Assembly: GCA_913060875.1 (NCBI GenBank)
Contig: CAJXSL010000011.1
Coordinates: 110,570 to 174,569, forward strand
DNA: 64,000 bases
Direction of reading: 5' to 3'
Source: an uncultured Desulfobacteraceae bacterium
GTDB taxonomy: Bacteria; Desulfobacterota; Desulfobacteria; Desulfobacterales; UBA5852
Of this stretch, positions 1 through 10,053 are shown in pieces. The translations under genes were made by a program, and so were the position numbers. Under the pieces are notes generated by a model. It did no database searches, was not told the origin of the DNA, and was given only the letters and a program-made list of their open reading frames with translations. Position 1 is the stretch's first letter. Each line of letters begins with the position of its first letter.

Positions 1-378
1 GGCAAAGCGAATCCGCAGGACATCGATGCCCGGCTCGGTCTTGACAGGGTAGCTGTCTTTCAGGGTGTCCACGAGCGTCTGGTTGAACTTGTCGGCCAGT
101 TCCTTCAGATCATCGGCGTCGATGCCCTTGTACTCGGAGGCGTCATCGAAGAAAAACACCACGCTGTCGATCATAACATAGTTATAGCGGCCCCAGTCCG
201 CGTCCGGCTTGATCCAGCGCAGCTTGGCCCCGTCTTCAGGGCCGGGTTCCAGCTTGTCATAATAACCTTTCAGAAAACCTGTTCGGGCATAGGTTGATGA
301 GGCGTCGCTGCCACCGTTGGTAGTGGCGCAGCCTGCGACCAGCACCATTGCCGCGAGTATTCCCAATGCTTTTTTCAT
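1..378 (-). CDS. Partial lipoprotein, DUF3313-like (C-terminus beyond window edge)
   Basis: Reverse-strand reading from ATG at 378 gives MKKALGILAAMVLVAGCATTNGGSDASSTYARTGFLKGYYDKLEPGPED..., with a lipobox (LVAGC); open to the window edge. Not in the ORF track because it is truncated. Confidence 0.75.
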   Translation of the reverse strand, partial: MKKALGILAAMVLVAGCATTNGGSDASSTYARTGFLKGYYDKLEPGPEDGAKLRWIKPDADWGRYNYVMIDSVVFFFDDASEYKGIDADDLKELADKFNQTLVDTLKDSYPVKTEPGIDVLRIRFA

Positions 379-682
379 CGGCGTTTCCTTTCGTTTAAAC
401 TTCGGTTCTTGGATGGAATCGGAAAGCGTCGCATTGTGCGCCTCCTGCTGTTATGCCAGCAGGAAGCGGGATCTGATGATTCAGCGTTTCAGCAGTGAAG
501 AAGCCAGTGAGAATCAGTCGTGTGAAGGGTGTAACGCGCCACAGGGCAACCACCAGTTTCCGCCGACGGGAAATTGGAAATCACAGTTCACATGGGGGTC
601 AAATCAATGCGGGGAGGACCCTGTGGTTTAAACATAAAGAAAACCCTACCGTTTTACAGGTGCTTTAATCAAGCGTAAAAAA

Positions 683-3600
683 TCAGCCCGTACGCTGTTG
701 CTGCAGTTCTGCCGCAACCTCCGGTTCATACGCGTCCCCGGGTCTTATCCAGTCATGGATATCCTCGATTAACAGATACAGGCAGGGCACGAGGATAAGC
801 GTGATGACGGTTGCGAAGAGAATGCCGAAACCGAGGGACAGGGCCATGGGAATCATGAAGCGCGCCTGGCGCGAGGTTTCGAAAATCATCGGCGCCAGGC
901 CCCCGAAGGTGGTCAGGGTGGTCAGGATAATCGGCCGGAAACGCCGCAGGCCGGCGATGCGTATCGCCTCATGCGGACCGGCGCCATTTTCCCGCTGCCG
1001 GTTGGCATAATCGATCAGCACCAGCGAATCATTGACCACTACGCCGGAAAGCGCCACGATCCCCATCATACTCATCAGGCTGAGGTTGTACCCCATCAGC
1101 AGATGCCCCAAAACCGCTCCGAGAACACCGAACGGAATGGCCAGCATGACGATCAAAGGCTGGCTGTAACTGCGAAACGGGACTGCCAGCAGGAAGTAGA
1201 TGAGCAGCATGGCCAGGATAAACCCGCTTATCAGGCTCTGCATGCTTTCCTGCATGTCGGCCTGCTTGCCCTGGTAGCCATAGGCAAGGCCGGGATAGTT
1301 GCGGGCCAGGGCAGGCAGGATGGTGCTGTTGAGGGCGGCTTGCACCTGGCTGGTCTGGCCGATGGGCTCGACATTGGCGGTCACCGTCACGGTGCGGCGG
1401 GCGTCCCTGCGGCTGATGGTGGTGTAGGCCCGGCCCCGTTTGACGTCCGCGATTTCGGTCAGGGGCACGAAGGTGCCGGCCGGCGTGCGGATCATCAGGT
1501 TCTCCACATGGTATTCGCTGATGCGCTCGTTTTCGGGCAGGCGCACGCGCACCGTCACTTCGTTGCGGCCGCGCTGCTGTTTCAGCGCTTCAGCGCCCGA
1601 AAAGGCGTTGCGCACCTGGCGGGCCACTTCGGCCGAGGTCAGCCCCAGGCTCTGGCCCGCAGGCGTGATGGAAAAATTGAGCTGCTGCTTGCCCGGCGTG
1701 TATCCGTCATCGATATCCTTGACGTTTGAAAATTCGTCCAGGCGTTGGGCCAGTGCGGCGCTGGCCTGGTCAAGCACCTGGATATCGGAATGGGAGAGTT
1801 CCACGGTCAGGGCTGCACCGGAGCCGGGCCCGCCGCGATCCGATTGGAACTGCAGCGATTCCAGGCCGGCGACCGGGCCGAGATTTTCCCGCCACAACCG
1901 GATCACCTCGCCGGTGCTCAAGGGGCGCACTTCGGGGTCGGTAAGGTAGGCGCGCACTTCCACCTGGTTTTCATCGATCTTTGTAAAGATCCCTTCGAGG
2001 AGCCGATCGCCGCCGTTGTCGTCGGCCAGCGCCTCCATGGCGGCGGTTAGCCTGTCCTGGACGGCCGATGCTTTCACCATGGGACTTCCCACGGGGAGAA
2101 CAGCAGTCACCACGGCCTCGTCCGACTCCACCCGGGGCATCAGGATCATGCCGATGCGGCCGCTGAGGGCGTAGCTGACCACCACGATCAGGGCCGCCAG
2201 GCCCAGAGCCACGGTAAGGGCCCGCCAGCGGATGCACCGCTCCAGAAAAGGCGCGTAGACCTTGTCGATGAAGCGGGTCACCTGTCGGGCGAATCCTTGC
2301 TGCCAAAGCTGCAGGCGGCCGGCCGGCTGTTTTGAGGAGCGGTTTTTGGTATGGGCCAGGTGGGCCGGCAGGATCAGCAGCGATTCGACCCAGGAAATAA
2401 GAAAGACCATGACCACAACCATGGGAATGACCTTCCAGATCTTGCCCATCACCCCGGGAACGAAGAAAAGGGGCAGAAAGGCCACCACGTTGGTAAGAAT
2501 CGAAAACGTGATCGGCAGGGCCACATCCCGGGCGCCCAGGATGGCGGCCCTGGCGAAATCCATCCCCTGCTGCTGGTATTCGTAGATATTCTCACCGGCA
2601 ACGATGGCGTCGTCCACCACGATCCCCAGGGCGACGATAAAGGCGAACATGGAGACCATGTTGATGGACACCCCCATGCCCGGCAAAAAAAGCAAACTGC
2701 CGAGAAACGCGGTGGGAATGCCCATGGTGACCCAGAAGGCCAGCTTGAACTCCAGGAAAAGACCGAGCACCACCAGCACCAGCGCCAACCCCATGAAGGC
2801 GTTCTTCAGCAGCAGTTCCAGTCTCTGCTGGTAGACTTCGGAACTGTCGTTGCTGATGTGCCATGCAATGCCCTCGGGCAGATCGCGCTCGATGTCCCCC
2901 ATGGCCGTTCTTACGGCCGCGGCGACCCCGATGGGCGTCTGGTCCCCCACCCGGTAGACATCGATGCCGATGCTGCGGTGCCCGTCGTAAGCGGCGGCCT
3001 TGTCGCTGTCCTCGAAATCTTCCCGCACCCGGGCGATATCTTCCAGGTAGACCACACTGCCGTCGGCAGTAGTCACAATGGGAATCCGGGCGAATTCGAC
3101 GGCCCAGTCGCGGCGGTCTTTCACCCGCAGCAGGATATCGCCGCCGGCCGTATCCACCGAGCCGCCGGGGATCTCGGTCGAGGCGCTGTCAATGGCCTGG
3201 GCGACGCCGGCCAGGGTCAGACCGTAAGCCCGCAGCCGCGCCTGGGGTATTTCGACCTGGATCTCGTAGTCCCGGGCCCCGGCCAGCTCGACCTGGGTGA
3301 TCGCGGCGTTTTGCAGCAGCCGGTCGCGCACGCTATCGGCCGTCTCGCGCAGGGCCATTTCCGGCACGTCACCATAAAGGCTGATGGCAAGCACCTCCCG
3401 AAGGTGTGTCACGAGGGAAACCTCGGGTTCATCGGCATCCTCGGGAAAAGTGGTGATCCGGTCGACCTCCTGCTGGATCTCCTGATAGATTTTCTGCTGG
3501 TCAGCGCCCTCCTCCAACTCGGCGCTGACCGATCCGTTGCCCTCGGAAGCCGTGGCGGTCAGCTCTTTGACCCCTTCGATGGCGCGGATGGCCTCCTCCA

Positions 3601-3826
3601 CGGCCAGGAGAATCCCCTGTTCGACCTCTTCGGGGCTGGCGCCGGAGTAGTCCACACTGACCTTCACCATGTCCAGGTCAAACTCGGGAAAGACCTCCTG
3701 TTTAATGCGGCTGGTCATGAACAATCCGCCCAGCACCAGGAAAATCATCAGCAGGTTCGGCGTTATCCGGTTGTTCACCATCCAGGCGATCGGTCCGCGG
3801 ATCCGGGAAACAGGATTGTCGCTCAT
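683..3826 (-). CDS. RND efflux transporter permease (AcrB/HAE family)
   Basis: 1047 aa with RND hallmarks (N-terminal TM, GASPEEVEQGILLAVEEAI, GIVVDDAIVAGENIYEY, second repeat GVVVNDSLVLIDYANR). Confidence 0.95.
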   Translation of the reverse strand: MSDNPVSRIRGPIAWMVNNRITPNLLMIFLVLGGLFMTSRIKQEVFPEFDLDMVKVSVDYSGASPEEVEQGILLAVEEAIRAIEGVKELTATASEGNGSVSAELEEGADQQKIYQEIQQEVDRITTFPEDADEPEVSLVTHLREVLAISLYGDVPEMALRETADSVRDRLLQNAAITQVELAGARDYEIQVEIPQARLRAYGLTLAGVAQAIDSASTEIPGGSVDTAGGDILLRVKDRRDWAVEFARIPIVTTADGSVVYLEDIARVREDFEDSDKAAAYDGHRSIGIDVYRVGDQTPIGVAAAVRTAMGDIERDLPEGIAWHISNDSSEVYQQRLELLLKNAFMGLALVLVVLGLFLEFKLAFWVTMGIPTAFLGSLLFLPGMGVSINMVSMFAFIVALGIVVDDAIVAGENIYEYQQQGMDFARAAILGARDVALPITFSILTNVVAFLPLFFVPGVMGKIWKVIPMVVVMVFLISWVESLLILPAHLAHTKNRSSKQPAGRLQLWQQGFARQVTRFIDKVYAPFLERCIRWRALTVALGLAALIVVVSYALSGRIGMILMPRVESDEAVVTAVLPVGSPMVKASAVQDRLTAAMEALADDNGGDRLLEGIFTKIDENQVEVRAYLTDPEVRPLSTGEVIRLWRENLGPVAGLESLQFQSDRGGPGSGAALTVELSHSDIQVLDQASAALAQRLDEFSNVKDIDDGYTPGKQQLNFSITPAGQSLGLTSAEVARQVRNAFSGAEALKQQRGRNEVTVRVRLPENERISEYHVENLMIRTPAGTFVPLTEIADVKRGRAYTTISRRDARRTVTVTANVEPIGQTSQVQAALNSTILPALARNYPGLAYGYQGKQADMQESMQSLISGFILAMLLIYFLLAVPFRSYSQPLIVMLAIPFGVLGAVLGHLLMGYNLSLMSMMGIVALSGVVVNDSLVLIDYANRQRENGAGPHEAIRIAGLRRFRPIILTTLTTFGGLAPMIFETSRQARFMIPMALSLGFGILFATVITLILVPCLYLLIEDIHDWIRPGDAYEPEVAAELQQQRTG

Positions 3827-5121
3827 GAGGGATCTCCCTGCACATCAGAAGGTTTCGCGGCCATTTGGTCGGTGGCCGTGTCGGCCGTGCGCAGCCGCAT
3901 CCCCTCCACCGGGGCCGCCAGGTCGGTGACAACCAGCTGCTCCCCCGGTTCGATGCCGCCGGTGACCAGGACCCGGTCGAGGCCCCGAAAGGCGATTTCC
4001 ACCGGGCGGATCGAGAGGGTGCCTTTATCTTCCATCACCCAGACACGGCTGCCGTTGCGGATGAATTCACGCTCGATGGCCGCGGCCGAAGCAACCGGTT
4101 GCCCTTCGATCTCCACCCGTACGTAGGCGCCGATCAGCATACGGGGCTGATCCGCATTGCCCGGTTGCAGGCCCAGGGGATCTTCCACCTGGACCAGCAG
4201 TCGCGCCATGCGTCCCTGCTCCTCCAGATCCGCTTCCAGGCGAATCACCCGGCCCTGGCGGCAGATTCCGTCACCCCAGGCCGCCGGGTCGTATACCCGG
4301 ACCAGGGCGCCCTGATCCCCATCGGCCTGGGGAATCCGGATCCAGCGCAGTTGGTTCACCGGGACCGACACTTCCACCCAGTAGGCATCCGTGCCCACCA
4401 GGGTGGCCAGTACGGTGGATTCGCTGGCCCGGGCCCCGACGTCCACGGCACGGGACTGGACCATGGCATTGAAGGGCGCTTTGATTTCAGTGCGGGCGAG
4501 GTCAATCCGGGCCTGTTCGAGCTTGACCTGGGCCGCTTCGAGGGTGGCCTGCAGGTTTTCCAGCTGGGGCCGGCGCAGCATCAGCGCTTTCTCGACATCA
4601 CTGACCGTTTCACCCAACAGCGTGTACTCTTTTTGGGCGACAATTTGATTGCCCTGCTCAAGCTGCAAATCCGACTCGGCTTTGGCCACATCGGTGGTCA
4701 ACTGCCTCACGGCCAGGCGGTAGTCGGTGGGCTCGATTTTCAGCAGCGTCTCGCCCTGACGAAAATGGCTGCCCGGGACCAGGTTGCGGTTCAGTTCGGT
4801 GATTTCACCGCTGACCTGTGGCTTCAGTTCCACATTACGGGCCGCGGTAACGGTCCCCATGCCGGAAATCACCGTCTGCCGGGGGCCGTAATCCACCGGT
4901 TTTACCGCCACCAGGGTCGCGTTGTGCTTTTGCGGGTGTGGCTTGGCCTGGGGGCTGGTCTCCATCAGCCAGAAGGCGACCGCCCCGCCTGCGGCCAGGA
5001 CGACCAGGGGCATCAAAACCCTGAAGATGATCCCCGTCCGGCGTCGCGTATCACGCTCTTTCGCTCCCGCCGCGCTTAGGTCTTGTTTACAATCTGTTGC
5101 GATTTCTTGTTTCGCTGGCAT
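3823..5121 (-). CDS. RND efflux periplasmic adaptor (membrane fusion protein, HlyD-like)
   Basis: ORF track 3823..5289; likely start is MPAKQEIATD at 5121. Single TM, lipoyl/coiled-coil pattern (VELKPQVSGEITELNRNLVPGSHFRQGETLLKIEPTDY). Overlaps the permease gene by 4 nt. Confidence 0.9.
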   Translation of the reverse strand: MPAKQEIATDCKQDLSAAGAKERDTRRRTGIIFRVLMPLVVLAAGGAVAFWLMETSPQAKPHPQKHNATLVAVKPVDYGPRQTVISGMGTVTAARNVELKPQVSGEITELNRNLVPGSHFRQGETLLKIEPTDYRLAVRQLTTDVAKAESDLQLEQGNQIVAQKEYTLLGETVSDVEKALMLRRPQLENLQATLEAAQVKLEQARIDLARTEIKAPFNAMVQSRAVDVGARASESTVLATLVGTDAYWVEVSVPVNQLRWIRIPQADGDQGALVRVYDPAAWGDGICRQGRVIRLEADLEEQGRMARLLVQVEDPLGLQPGNADQPRMLIGAYVRVEIEGQPVASAAAIEREFIRNGSRVWVMEDKGTLSIRPVEIAFRGLDRVLVTGGIEPGEQLVVTDLAAPVEGMRLRTADTATDQMAAKPSDVQGDPS

Positions 5122-6586
5122 TGCGATTTCCTTTATCTGCAATTGTTGAAGCACTGGAGCGGTTTTCTTCCGGACGTTCCAACGTCCATCCCGATCCCAG
5201 AGCCCGGCACAGGTCAATGCGGTACTGCACCAGATCCCGCCTGGCGGACAACAGGCTGCGCTGCAACTCCTGCTGGGAAAGCAGCGCATCGAGCACCCGC
5301 TGGTAGTCCACCGTCCCCTGGATGTACCGATCCCGTAGCCTGTCGACGACCTGACCGGCCAGCGTCAGCTGTTTGTCAATGCTCGCAATGAATTCCCGCT
5401 GGCGCTGTTCCTGAGCAAGGGCGTCTTCGACTTCACCCAGGGCATCGAGAATGGTTTGGCCATAGGCGTTCAACGCTTCGGAGGCCACCGCGCGGGTCCG
5501 GTCGGCTTCGGCCCGGCGTGATCCCCCGTCGATGATCGGAGCCGCCAGGTTGGCGGCCAGCGTGGCCAGCCAGTTGTCGAACAGGTCACGGACATGCCCG
5601 GTCGTGGTATCGATACCAGCGGTCAGACTCAACCGGGGGAAACGGTCGGCAATGGCGGCCGCCAGTTCGCTGTCAGCCGCCTTGACGCTGAAATAAGCAC
5701 TGCGAATATCCGGACGACATTGGATCAACTCTGCCGGCAGCCCCGATTGCGGCATGGGCGGCAGGTTTATTAACGCTGCAATCCGCGGCGCCACCGTCTG
5801 TTGGGGGGAAGCGCCGAGCAGGATCGCCAAGTGGTGTTCCAGAACCCCAACCTGGGCGGCCACCTGCGCCTTCTCACCCCGGTTGGACTCCACCAGCTGC
5901 CGCTGCTGCAGCATATCGGCGATGCCGACCTGGCCGGTGCGAAACTGGAGCGTCACCAGTTCGAGTACCTTTTCATTGGTGACGATCTGCGCGTCCAGCA
6001 CGTTCAATTGCCCGTATTGTTCCACCAGCTGGTACCAGGAACCGGCGACTTCGGCCGAAAGGGTCAGGGCCGCGGCCCGGAGATCTTCCGCGCTGGCCAA
6101 ACGATCGAATTCGGCGGCGTCGCGACTGGAACGGATGCGCCCCCAGAGATCCACCTCGTAGCTGGCGACCAGGCCCAGGGAATAAACGCTGTTGCTATCT
6201 GTCAAGCCGTCGTCCCGAAAACGAGTGCGTGAGACGTCGGCCTCAGCATCGAGTGCCGGGTATAGTTCGGCCCCGGCACTGCGTACCAGGGCTTCCGCCT
6301 GACTGAGCCGGTCCCAGGCCGCCTTGAGGTCGAAATTGTTTGTCAGGGCCTGATCCACAAGCCCGTTCAGCACCGAATCCTCAAAGGATGTCCACCACCG
6401 GTCAGGCAACGGCGCGCCGCCGGATGCCGAGAACCGCTCCGGCACCGCCAGCGGAGCCTCGATTTCGTGATGCACCATGCTGCAACCGGCAAGCAGGGCC
6501 ACGAGCATGGTCAACAACAGCGCCCGGCCCCACAGGGAACCAATGGGTTGAAAATGCCTGAAGGTATTTTCGGATCGAAGGGTCAT
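5087..6586 (-). CDS. Outer membrane efflux lipoprotein (NodT/OprM family)
   Basis: ORF 5087..6631, likely start MTLRSENTFRHF at 6586; lipobox LLAGCS, PLPDRWWTSFEDSVLNGLVDQAL and OEP repeats; operonic with adaptor and permease. Confidence 0.92.
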   Translation of the reverse strand: MTLRSENTFRHFQPIGSLWGRALLLTMLVALLAGCSMVHHEIEAPLAVPERFSASGGAPLPDRWWTSFEDSVLNGLVDQALTNNFDLKAAWDRLSQAEALVRSAGAELYPALDAEADVSRTRFRDDGLTDSNSVYSLGLVASYEVDLWGRIRSSRDAAEFDRLASAEDLRAAALTLSAEVAGSWYQLVEQYGQLNVLDAQIVTNEKVLELVTLQFRTGQVGIADMLQQRQLVESNRGEKAQVAAQVGVLEHHLAILLGASPQQTVAPRIAALINLPPMPQSGLPAELIQCRPDIRSAYFSVKAADSELAAAIADRFPRLSLTAGIDTTTGHVRDLFDNWLATLAANLAAPIIDGGSRRAEADRTRAVASEALNAYGQTILDALGEVEDALAQEQRQREFIASIDKQLTLAGQVVDRLRDRYIQGTVDYQRVLDALLSQQELQRSLLSARRDLVQYRIDLCRALGSGWTLERPEENRSSASTIADKGNRNASETRNRNRL

Positions 6587-6937
6587 TTTTCTTCCACCGT
6601 AAAAGGTTTTACGCCCAATTGCCTGCCGCATTCACATATAAATCAACCGCGCAGCAGATCTCTGGATTCCGTTATTGGATCGGATTGTATCGTTGGGGAC
6701 GTGAACAGGCTGTAAAAGAAAAGTGAAAAAAATGTGAAATCTTAATGCGGTTATCCGAAAAGACCACGTTTGGTTAAATGCAACAGCTTGAACCACGAAG
6801 ATCACGAATGACACGAAGGGGTTCAACTGCTCTGGCCGGTTTTTCTTCGTGCTCTTCGTGCTCTTCGTGGTAAATTCTTGTTGACGGGAGCTTGGCAGAG
6901 AACCGTTAACTTTAAAAAGCCGCTATCGGTGAGCTTT

Positions 6938-8221
6938 TCAGGTGTCCTGCCACAGGATTCGGACCCGGGTCCCCTGCCCTGCCTGACTTTCAATGGCCAG
7001 CTGCCACCCGAAGCGTTTGCACAGGCGGGAGACGATGCTCAGCCCCAGGCCGAAACCCTGGCTTTTTTCACCTTTGATGTGGGCCTGGGTGACCGAATCG
7101 AGTTTGTTCATTTCGATGCCCATGCCGGTGTCCTGGATACCGATGTGGGCATGGTCAATGGTGACGGTTACCGATCCCTGGGGAGTAAAATGAAAGGCAT
7201 TGCGGATCAGGTTCGTGACAGCGATATAAAGGATTTCTTCCTTGACCCGGACGGCTTTGTCGTGGCGCACGTCCAGGTGGAGCTGAATAGCCTTGTTTTC
7301 TATCAGATACCGGTTGTCGTCGATTGCTTTCCGAACCACCGGTTCCACCCGGCAGGGCTCGGCCGTCCCGCCCTCCTCCCTGGCCAGCCAGAGAAACGTT
7401 TCAATGGTGGTTTCCATGTCCCGGACCGACCGTGAAATCCGTTTCAGGGGTTTTTTCAACAAAGGGTTGGTTTCCATTTCCGGCTGCTGCTCCATGATCT
7501 CCACGGCGCCCTTGACGATGGTCAGCGGGGTCCGGAGTTCGTGGCTGGCATCCCGGGTGAATTGTTTTTCGCGCTGGATAAAGGCGTTGATGCGGTTCAT
7601 GGTTGTCTCGATGGTGCGGGTAAGCAATCCGAGTTCATTGTTGGCGTGCTTTTGAAAAAAGCGGCCCGGTATGTTTTCCGGGTTCAGGCCCTTGATCTGG
7701 TCCCTGAGGGCCACCACCGGTGCAAAGAGCATGCGGGAGGTGATATAGCCGATGATGATGCCCGGAATGAGCAAAATCGCCAGGGAGATCATCAGAATTT
7801 GCCCGGGGCGCAGCAGGGCGTTTTCTTCGAAAAACTCCCGGCCATGGAAAAACATGAAGTAGGGCATATCCTTGCCGTTCAGCTGCATGACACCGACGTA
7901 TTTGGGGGGCCTGTTGCCCTGCTTTTCGATGGCATGGATGCCCGGGGGAAGGTTTTTGACCTGCTCCCGGTGCCGCTCCGGCACCGCGTCAACACCGGCA
8001 AACACATCGATATATTTGGAATGGGGCAAGGGGGTCGTGCGATCCTTTTCATATTTGTAGAGAAAGGTATCCACTTCCGTATCGATGAGGTTGGCGATCA
8101 CCTTCGACATGCTGTTGCCCAGAACAAAAAAAGTAATCCCGGCATTGAGAGTCACCAGCAGTGTGCCGAACAGGAGAATGCAGGCCACGATCCTGAACCG
8201 GATGCTCTGGTAAAATTTCAT
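6938..8221 (-). CDS. Sensor histidine kinase
   Basis: H-box RDASHELRTPLTIVKGAVEIM, N-box NLIRNAFHFTPQG, G-box; two TMs. Overlaps the response regulator gene by 4 nt. Confidence 0.93.
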   Translation of the reverse strand: MKFYQSIRFRIVACILLFGTLLVTLNAGITFFVLGNSMSKVIANLIDTEVDTFLYKYEKDRTTPLPHSKYIDVFAGVDAVPERHREQVKNLPPGIHAIEKQGNRPPKYVGVMQLNGKDMPYFMFFHGREFFEENALLRPGQILMISLAILLIPGIIIGYITSRMLFAPVVALRDQIKGLNPENIPGRFFQKHANNELGLLTRTIETTMNRINAFIQREKQFTRDASHELRTPLTIVKGAVEIMEQQPEMETNPLLKKPLKRISRSVRDMETTIETFLWLAREEGGTAEPCRVEPVVRKAIDDNRYLIENKAIQLHLDVRHDKAVRVKEEILYIAVTNLIRNAFHFTPQGSVTVTIDHAHIGIQDTGMGIEMNKLDSVTQAHIKGEKSQGFGLGLSIVSRLCKRFGWQLAIESQAGQGTRVRILWQDT

Positions 8222-8931
8222 GACGATTCTCCCTTGATCCGGAAACCGATGCCGTGAATGGTTTCGATCATGGCGTGGTCAAAGGGTTTGTCGATTTTTT
8301 TCCGCAATGTGTACATGTGGCTGCGCAGCACGTCGCTGCCCGGTGGATTATCCCCCCACAGGTGGTTCTCCAGGTCTTTGCGGGCGACCACATTGGGAGC
8401 GGATTCCATGAGCATCTTCAAAATGGCCGTGCAGGTGTTGTTCAGGTCGATCCTTTTCCCCTGGCGGGATACTTCGAATGTCCCCAAGTCCATGCGCAGG
8501 TCAGCCACCGACAGTACTTTGTTGGTGGCCACCCGGCGTCTGGCCAGCACCTTGATACGGGCGTCCAGTTCTTTCAGGGCAAAGGGTTTGACCAGGTAAT
8601 CGTCGGCACCGGATTCGAAACCCAGCAGTTTGTCGTCCAGGGTGTCCCTGGCCGTCAGCATGATCACCGGCACCTGTTTGTCCGCCTCCCGGCGCAGTTT
8701 CCGGCACAGGGTGATGCCGTCCATGCCCGGCAGCATGAGATCCAGGACAATGACGTCATAATCCTGGGTCAGGGCCAGATGGAGACCGCCGATGCCGTCC
8801 ATGGCGAAATCCAGGATGTACCCCTTCGATTCCAGAAAATCGGACATGTTTTCCACAATGTCGGGGTTGTCCTCGATGATCAGCAGTCGAATATTGGGCG
8901 GCATGGGGCTCTCTCCGGGCTTGGTTGCCAT
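8218..8931 (-). CDS. OmpR-family response regulator
   Basis: Receiver domain (IIEDNPDIVENMSDFL, VLDLMLPGMDG, PFALKELDARI) plus winged-helix C-terminus. Confidence 0.93.
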   Translation of the reverse strand: MATKPGESPMPPNIRLLIIEDNPDIVENMSDFLESKGYILDFAMDGIGGLHLALTQDYDVIVLDLMLPGMDGITLCRKLRREADKQVPVIMLTARDTLDDKLLGFESGADDYLVKPFALKELDARIKVLARRRVATNKVLSVADLRMDLGTFEVSRQGKRIDLNNTCTAILKMLMESAPNVVARKDLENHLWGDNPPGSDVLRSHMYTLRKKIDKPFDHAMIETIHGIGFRIKGESS

Positions 8932-9128
8932 TTTTTCCGATATAATCGCCGAAGCCCCCTAAGGCAAGGATTAGCGCTAAACGGGCTCATTCATGGTGGT
9001 GCCGGGTTTATCCTGAAGCACGTGAAGCGGCTGTAAAAAATACGTGAAAAAAACGTGAAATATCCGAAAGGGCTTTGGGGGATTGGCAAGGCTGAATATT
9101 AAAACCAGATCGGCAGCGATTCGTGAAA

Positions 9129-9575
9129 TCATCCGCCAACACCCGTAACCGTCACTTCGATGGGCCTTTGCCGGGCGCGGTTATCGTGGTTGATCACCAC
9201 CACCTGCTGCCAGGTGCCCAGCCGCAGGCGCCCGTCACGCACCGCCAGGTGGATGGAGGGTCCCAGCAGGGCGGCCTGCACGTGGCTGTGCCCGTTGCCG
9301 TCGTGCCAGGCCTCCTCGTGGGCGTAGTAGGCGTCCGGCGGCGCCAACCGTTCGATGGCCGCTTTGAGATCGGCCACCACGCCCGGCTCGTACTCGATGG
9401 TGGTCAGGGAGCCGGTCGATCCGACAACGCAAGCTGCCAGCGTCCCCTCACGGATCCCGCTTTCGCGGATCACGCCGTTCAGCTCGTCCGTGATGTCCCG
9501 GATGTCGGGCCCGGTGCCCAACGCAACCGTCAACGATGCCGCGTGCTGCCGTAAATCAGCCATTTTCTCCTCCAC
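9129..9575 (-). CDS. YjbQ/UPF0047 family protein
   Basis: Family motifs: DELNGVIRESGIREGTLAACVVGSTGSLTTIEYEPG, NGHSHVQAALLGPSIHLAVRDGRLRLGTWQQVVVINHDNRARQRPIEVTVTG. Confidence 0.9.
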   Translation of the reverse strand: MEEKMADLRQHAASLTVALGTGPDIRDITDELNGVIRESGIREGTLAACVVGSTGSLTTIEYEPGVVADLKAAIERLAPPDAYYAHEEAWHDGNGHSHVQAALLGPSIHLAVRDGRLRLGTWQQVVVINHDNRARQRPIEVTVTGVGG

Positions 9576-9736
9576 AGCTGAGTAGGGAAAAAGGGTTCCA
9601 GGATCCGAGGGGTCAAGGGTTCCGGTAGAAAATCAAACAACTTGAAAGACGAAACCAAAACCCACCAGACCCTGGGATTTATAAGGCCTTAACGATACCA
9701 AAGGCGTGCGAACCCCAAGGAGGGATAAGCGTAACA

Positions 9737-10050
9737 CCGACATTTATCCGCCCCGGGCGGATCGACCATTCAATGAAAACAACTGGATAGGACGGCTTCG
9801 TAAAACGTTCAAGTTCAAGGCGTGCAAGTTCCGAGGAGAGAGGCATATCGCCGATTTTTATCCGCCCCGGGCCGATCGACCATTCAACGCAACCGCCTTT
9901 AGAATGGGGCGATATCCCATCCAGAAATCAGGATTTTTTATTCTGATCAAGGCCGTACAAGGGTTTTCGGTGAGGCGTACTGATGTACGCCGCAGCCGAA
10001 AAACCCGCTGCGACCGGCAGATCAGGGTAAAAAAGACGATTTCTCAAGGG
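9737..10050. repeat. Intergenic repeat cluster: direct repeat TTATCCGCCCCGGGCsGATCGACCATTCAAyG (near 9745 and 9857) plus long hairpin at 9961-10006
   Basis: Two nearly identical copies about 115 bp apart; hairpin GGGTTTTCGG-TGAGGCGTAC-TGAT-GTACGCCGCAG-CCGAAAAACCC lies 3' of the convergently read U32 gene. Confidence 0.75.
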
Positions 10051-10053
10051 ATA

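Noticed and set aside
2351-4126. 591-aa plus-strand ORF antisense to the RND permease/adaptor genes
   Set aside because: Low-complexity His/Gly/Asp/Gln-rich composition typical of antisense reading of a high-GC gene; the minus-strand genes have clear family motifs.
3823-5289. Extended 488-aa start for the efflux adaptor (and similarly over-extended starts at 12260, 24223, 31333, 53118, 54821)
   Set aside because: The extra N-termini overlap the neighbouring gene or intergenic DNA and precede clear signal peptides or conserved starts; downstream ATGs were preferred.
9737-9895. Possible CRISPR array because of the repeated 30-mer
   Set aside because: Only two copies, spacing about 115 bp, no spacer periodicity and no cas genes.
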